Shown here piece by piece: positions 60,298 to 64,000 of a stretch of 64,000 nt of DNA; within the stretch, counting starts at the first letter, position 1; each line of letters begins with the position of its first letter. The DNA is taken from positions 62,001 to 126,000 of the forward strand of contig JAHDLB010000025.1 of NCBI GenBank assembly GCA_018432315.1. The letters are read 5' to 3'. Under the pieces are notes generated by a model. The model saw only the letters and a program-made list of their open reading frames with translations. It searched no databases and had not been told where the DNA came from. The position numbers and the translations under genes were made by a program. The stretch comes from Anaerolineae bacterium. Lineage in GTDB: Bacteria > Chloroflexota > Anaerolineae > Aggregatilineales > Aggregatilineaceae.

Positions 60298-61059
60298 ATG
60301 AGGAGCAGCCGCGTGGTTCGCCGTTTGACATTCAGCAGCCTGTTCATGGCCGCCCTGCTGGCCCTGGCGCTGTGGGGGCTCCGCGCGACGCCGCGCGCCG
60401 CGGACGCGTGGCAGCCAACCGCCTCGCCGGTCCCGTCGCCCACGCCGTTCGTCGAGCCGGTGGGCTGTTGGGAGCCACCCGACGACTATTCGCGCCTGTG
60501 GGTCAACGGGGGCTTATTCAACGCCCGCACCATCGCCATGCTCGATCACGCCCAGGCGCTGTACGATGCCCAGGGCGGGACGCTCGACCTGCGGCTGGCG
60601 ATCACCCAGGGCAGCTACACCGGCGGCGCGCTGGCGGCCAGCTTCGGCACGCACGACGGCGGCGGCGCGGTCGACCTGTCGGTGCGCAGCCCGGTCGATT
60701 GGTCCGTGCAGGCGGATGAGATCGAGCCGATGCTGCGCGCGCTGCGCGCAGCCGGGTTCGCGGCGTGGCTGCGCGCCGAGGACGAGTTGTATCCCGGCTC
60801 GGTGATCCACATCCACGCCATCGCGGTCGGCGACGCGGAACTGTCGGAAGCCGCCCGCGCCCAGATCGACGGCACCTTCGGCTACCTGCGCGGCTACGAT
60901 GGCCTGCCGCAGATCAACGGCGTGCCCATCCCCGACCGCTACGGCGGCCCGGTGATCTGCCGCTGGATGATCGCGCGCGGGTTCCAGGACATGCGCGGCT
61001 GGCCGAACCCCCTGCCCACGCCGGGCGGCACCGCCCAGGCCGTGACCGCGCTGCCATGA
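60298..61059 (+). CDS. Exported M15-like zinc peptidase (D-Ala-D-Ala carboxypeptidase fold)
   Basis: A 253-residue protein with an N-terminal signal or anchor (residues 8-30) and a Pro/Ser/Thr linker. The catalytic part shows SFGTHDGGGAVDLSV, matching the HxxGxAxD motif of hedgehog/M15 peptidases, and a later HIHAIAVGD with the HxH ligand. These features suggest cleavage of peptidoglycan peptides outside the cell. It overlaps the next gene by four bases (ATGA), though the two functions look unrelated. Confidence 0.7.
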   Translation: MRSSRVVRRLTFSSLFMAALLALALWGLRATPRAADAWQPTASPVPSPTPFVEPVGCWEPPDDYSRLWVNGGLFNARTIAMLDHAQALYDAQGGTLDLRLAITQGSYTGGALAASFGTHDGGGAVDLSVRSPVDWSVQADEIEPMLRALRAAGFAAWLRAEDELYPGSVIHIHAIAVGDAELSEAARAQIDGTFGYLRGYDGLPQINGVPIPDRYGGPVICRWMIARGFQDMRGWPNPLPTPGGTAQAVTALP

Positions 61060-61592
61060 GCGCCGCGCTGCTGCTCACCGGCGATCCCGGCTGCGGGAAG
61101 ACCACGCTCCTCCGACGCGCGGTGGCGCGGGTGGCGGGTCCCACCGGCGGCTTCTACACTGAGGAGATCCGCGCGAGCGGCGTCCGGCAGGGATTCGCCA
61201 TGGTCACGTTCGACGGCGCGCGCGGCATCCTGGCCCACCGATCGATCCCCGGCCCGCCGCGCGTCGGCGCGTATGGCGTGGACCGGGCCGCGCTGGACGC
61301 CATCGGCACGGCCAGCATTCGCCGGGCGCTGGAGGGTGCCAGCCTGATCGTGATCGACGAGATCGGCCCGATGGAGATGACCTCGCCCGCGTTCTGCCAG
61401 GTCGTGCTCGACGCGCTGGAAGGCGACATCCCGATCCTGGGCACCATCGTCAAGCGCAGCAGGCCGTTCTCGGACCAGATCAAAGCCCGGCCCGGCGTCG
61501 AGTTGATCACCGTGACACGGGCCAACCGCGAGTGGCTCGTGGCGCCGATCCTCGACCGGCTGCGCGCCGCTGGCCTGACCCTGACCCAGTGA
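61056..61592 (+). CDS. NTPase of the THEP1 family
   Basis: A 178-residue P-loop NTPase. LLTGDPGCGKTTLLRRAV is the Walker A at residues 6-23, GGFYTEEIRASGVRQGF follows, and LIVIDEIGPMEM is Walker B. This order is diagnostic of THEP1-type nucleoside triphosphatases, which hydrolyse NTPs broadly; their cellular role is unclear. It is translationally coupled to the upstream peptidase gene by the ATGA overlap. Confidence 0.9.
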   Translation: MSAALLLTGDPGCGKTTLLRRAVARVAGPTGGFYTEEIRASGVRQGFAMVTFDGARGILAHRSIPGPPRVGAYGVDRAALDAIGTASIRRALEGASLIVIDEIGPMEMTSPAFCQVVLDALEGDIPILGTIVKRSRPFSDQIKARPGVELITVTRANREWLVAPILDRLRAAGLTLTQ

Positions 61593-61602
61593 AGAGAGCC
61601 CC

Positions 61603-62784
61603 GTGAGAACCCTTTCCGCCAACCACGTTCGCCTGTCGCCGCTGCGCATCCAGATCATCGGGCTGGCCGTCGCGCGATTGGTGCTCAACGCCGGGCACCG
61701 CATGGTGTACCCCTTCCTGCCGACCTTCGCCCGCGGCCTGGGCGTGGACCTGGAAGCCATCGCGCTGGCGGTGACGGCGCGCTCCGGCCTGGGGGTGATC
61801 AGCCCGGTTTTCGGCGCGTTTGCCGACGCGCGCGGGCGCAAGAACGCCATGCTCGCCGCGCTGCTGCTGTTCGCCGCCAGCATGGCGCTGGTCAGCCTGT
61901 GGCCGACCTACCCGGCGCTGTTCGTCGCGCTGCTGCTCGGCAGCGTCGCCAAACTCGTGTACGACCCGTCGATGCAGGCGTACATCGGCGACCGGGTGAC
62001 GTACACGCGGCGCGGGCTGGCGATCGCCATCACCGAGCTGAGCTGGTCCGGCGCGTTTCTGCTGGGCATCCCGCTGCTCGGCTGGCTGATCGCGCGGGCG
62101 GACACATGGCGAGCGCCGTTCCCGCTTCTAACGCTGGCCGGGCTGGGCGCGTCGATCCTGGTGTGGCGCGTGCTGCCCGCCGACGAGCCGCTCGCCGTCC
62201 GGCGCCCGTCGCTGGCCGAGGGCGCGCGGATCGTGCTGGCGCACCCGACCGCGCTGGCCGGGCTGTTCGTCAGCATGTTGATCAACCTGAGCAACGAGAC
62301 GATCGGGATCGTCTACGGCGCGTGGATGGAGGACGCCTTCGGGCTGCAAGTGGCGGCGCTGGGCGCGGCCTCCGCCGTGATCGGGCTGGCGGAGCTGGGC
62401 GGCGAGAGCCTGGTCGCCGGGGTGGTGGATCGCGTGGGCAAGCGCCGCGCCGTGGCCGCCGGGCTCGCGCTCAACGCGGGGGCGTGCCTGCTGCTGCCCG
62501 CGCTGGCCTTCCGCGTGGAGGGCGCGCTGGTTGGCCTGTTCGTGTTCTACATCACCTTCGAGTTCGCCATCGTCAGCCTGATCCCGATCATGACCGAGCT
62601 GCTGCCCGGCGCGCGGGCGACGCTCATGGCCGGGAACGTGGCCTTCTTCGCGCTGGGGCGCATGGTCGGCGCGCTGATCGGCCCGCCGCTGTTCGCGTCC
62701 GGGCTGCTCGCCAACGGGATCGTCGCGGCTGCTGGCAATCTGCTGGCGCTGGCGCTGCTGGTGGGCTTCGTCAAGCAGGAGTGA
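61603..62784 (+). CDS. Major facilitator superfamily transporter
   Basis: A 393-residue membrane protein with about twelve hydrophobic segments. The MFS loop 2-3 motif is recognisable in FGAFADARGRKNAML, with its repeat in VAGVVDRVGKRRAVAAG in the second half. Substrate unknown; drug or sugar efflux is possible. The start is GTG 61603. It ends five bp before the oxidoreductase gene, suggesting one transcript. Confidence 0.88.
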   Translation: MRTLSANHVRLSPLRIQIIGLAVARLVLNAGHRMVYPFLPTFARGLGVDLEAIALAVTARSGLGVISPVFGAFADARGRKNAMLAALLLFAASMALVSLWPTYPALFVALLLGSVAKLVYDPSMQAYIGDRVTYTRRGLAIAITELSWSGAFLLGIPLLGWLIARADTWRAPFPLLTLAGLGASILVWRVLPADEPLAVRRPSLAEGARIVLAHPTALAGLFVSMLINLSNETIGIVYGAWMEDAFGLQVAALGAASAVIGLAELGGESLVAGVVDRVGKRRAVAAGLALNAGACLLLPALAFRVEGALVGLFVFYITFEFAIVSLIPIMTELLPGARATLMAGNVAFFALGRMVGALIGPPLFASGLLANGIVAAAGNLLALALLVGFVKQE

Positions 62785-62789
62785 GCGAC

Positions 62790-63824
62790 ATGACTTCCGA
62801 CACCGTGGGATTCGCCATTCTCGGTCCTGGCATCGTGGCCGATCTCCACCAGCGGGCCATCGAGGCCAACGCCGACGTCGGCGCGCGGCTGGTCGCGGTC
62901 GGCTACCACAACGCAGCCCGTTTCGCGGAGATCGAAGGGCGGTTTGGCGCGCCCTGCCTCAGCGAAGCCGACCTGCTCGCCCACCCAGGCGTGGACGTGA
63001 TCTGCATCTGCACGCCGAGCCACCAGCACGCCGCCCAGACCATCGCCGCAGCGCGGACAGGCAAGCACGTGTTGGTCGAAAAGCCGATGGCGATCGCGCT
63101 GGCCGACGCCGACGCGATGATCGCCGCCTGCCAGCAGGCCGGGGTGAAGCTGGCCGTCACCGTGCAGCGCCGGGCGGAACCGCTGTTCCAGCGCGTGGCG
63201 CGCGCCATCCGGGCCGGCGACCTGGGCACCCTGACGCACGCCGTCGTCACCGTCCCCTACACGCGAAACGACGCTTATTTCGCCCAGGCGGACTGGCGCG
63301 GCACCTGGGCCGGGGATGGCGGCGGCGTTTTGATGAATCAGGGAATTCACCTGATCGACCTGCTGGTGTGGTACATGGGCGATCCGGTGAGCATCCAGGC
63401 CCAGGCGGCCACGCTCAGCCGGCCCATCGAGGTCGAGGACACCCTTGTAGCCACCCTGCGCTTTGCGAACGGCGCGCTGGCGACCGTCGCCGCGACGACC
63501 ACCGCCGAGCCGGGCTTCCCACACCGGATCGAGATTTACGGCACCGGGGGCGGCATCCAGATCGAGGGCGAGGCGGTCGTGCGCTGGAGCCTGCTCGACC
63601 CGGCGCGCGCGAAGGTCGAGCCGCCGCAGATGGGCGCGCCCGCCGCCACGGGCGCGGGCAGCGATCCGCGCGGCATCGCGGCCACCGGCCACGCGGCCAT
63701 GTTCCGCGACTTCATCGCCGCCGTGCGCGAGGATCGCGCGCCGCTGGTCGACGGCGCCGAAGGGCGGCGCAGCCTGGCCGCGGTGCTCGCCATATACCGG
63801 GCGGCGGGACTGAACGCGTGCTAG
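62790..63824 (+). CDS. Gfo/Idh/MocA family oxidoreductase
   Basis: A 344-residue NAD(P)-dependent sugar dehydrogenase-like protein. [17 protein letters not shown] is the N-terminal nucleotide-binding start. [35 protein letters not shown] contains the EKP motif. The substrate domain includes [21 protein letters not shown] with the catalytic-region His. Family members oxidise or isomerise sugars and inositols. Its stop shares CTAG with the stop of the convergent kinase gene. Confidence 0.9.
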   Translation: MTSDTVGFAILGPGIVADLHQRAIEANADVGARLVAVGYHNAARFAEIEGRFGAPCLSEADLLAHPGVDVICICTPSHQHAAQTIAAARTGKHVLVEKPMAIALADADAMIAACQQAGVKLAVTVQRRAEPLFQRVARAIRAGDLGTLTHAVVTVPYTRNDAYFAQADWRGTWAGDGGGVLMNQGIHLIDLLVWYMGDPVSIQAQAATLSRPIEVEDTLVATLRFANGALATVAATTTAEPGFPHRIEIYGTGGGIQIEGEAVVRWSLLDPARAKVEPPQMGAPAATGAGSDPRGIAATGHAAMFRDFIAAVREDRAPLVDGAEGRRSLAAVLAIYRAAGLNAC

Positions 63825-64000
63825 ACCGGTAGCTCAAACAGGAACGTCGTCAGCCCCGGCGCGCTCTCGACCCAGATGCGCCCGCCATGCAGCGCGACCA
63901 ACTGCTGCGCGATCGCCAGCCCCAGGCCGCTGCCGCCCGTGTCGCGGGCGCGGGCGTCTTGGGCGCGCCAGAACGGCCTGAACACCTGGGCCGCCTGCTC
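63821..64000 (-). CDS. Histidine kinase, C-terminal fragment
   Basis: Fifty-nine residues are visible; the start lies beyond the window. [36 protein letters not shown] contains the F-box-like PFWRA and the G2 box [14 protein letters not shown] of an HATPase domain. [18 protein letters not shown] closes the domain. Signal and partner are not visible. Confidence 0.9.
   Translation of the reverse strand, partial: EQAAQVFRPFWRAQDARARDTGGSGLGLAIAQQLVALHGGRIWVESAPGLTTFLFELPV

Overview
The window is a GC-rich bacterial chromosome segment. Gene content points to a member of the Chloroflexota (Anaerolineae-like), an inference from overall composition: Pro/Thr-rich lipoproteins, an AapJQMP transporter, DUF2723 and family-39-like membrane glycosyltransferases, a corrinoid-activation cluster, and a RpoD with a long spacer between regions 1.2 and 2. 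There is no rRNA, CRISPR array, recognisable transposase or integrase. One tRNA gene, tRNA-Lys(CTT), is present.

Layout. 1-4.1 kb: end of a sugar-phosphate transferase gene, a membrane protein, an alkyltransferase-like DNA repair protein and a sulfotransferase, then a 46-bp direct repeat that brackets an AT-richer orphan gene next to tRNA-Lys. 4.2-8.9 kb: a DUF5946 gene, then the conserved rpmH-rnpA-yidD-(beta-propeller lipoprotein)-yidC-khpB block. 8.9-14.2 kb: PfkB kinase, amidohydrolase, M23 lipoprotein and a fused formimidoyltransferase-cyclodeaminase. 14.4-18.2 kb: the dnaG-rpoD macromolecular synthesis operon behind a near-consensus promoter. 18.3-31 kb: NUDIX-GNAT fusion, a pseudo-peptidase lipoprotein, an ABC-2 exporter with an elaborate leader, and assorted enzymes including a FabL-type reductase, a hybrid histidine kinase, a degenerate metallo-beta-lactamase and an AlaX editing protein. 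31-37 kb: membrane glycosyltransferases and a secreted SH3 protein. 37-45.7 kb: arginine biosynthesis, argC-argB-argD-NAGS-argJ forward, then argG, DUF4386 and argH in reverse. 46-52 kb: amino-acid ABC transporter plus universal stress protein. 52-58.2 kb: erythromycin-esterase-like protein, then URO-D/MtaA-type protein, DUF1638, RACo-type activator and a methyl-THF:corrinoid methyltransferase-like protein. 58.2-64 kb: WYL regulator, transglutaminase-like protein, M15-like peptidase, THEP1 NTPase, MFS transporter, Gfo/Idh/MocA oxidoreductase and the end of a histidine kinase gene.

The most striking signals are two leader-peptide transcription attenuators readable base by base. In front of argC, a 23-codon ORF with six Arg codons sits inside a complete 1:2 / 2:3 / 3:4 set of competing hairpins, a trp-style attenuator for arginine. 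In front of the ABC-2 exporter, a 30-codon ORF is followed by two tandem terminators. A 13-pair antiterminator would open terminator 1, and the strand this releases can pair over 12 positions with terminator 2. This relay could respond to ribosome stalling, as in antibiotic-inducible exporters.

Other points of note are the repeat-bracketed orphan gene at the tRNA-Lys terminator, a corrinoid-activation gene set with no corrinoid protein nearby, an AapM permease with an extra domain, and two enzyme-fold proteins that have lost their metal ligands.
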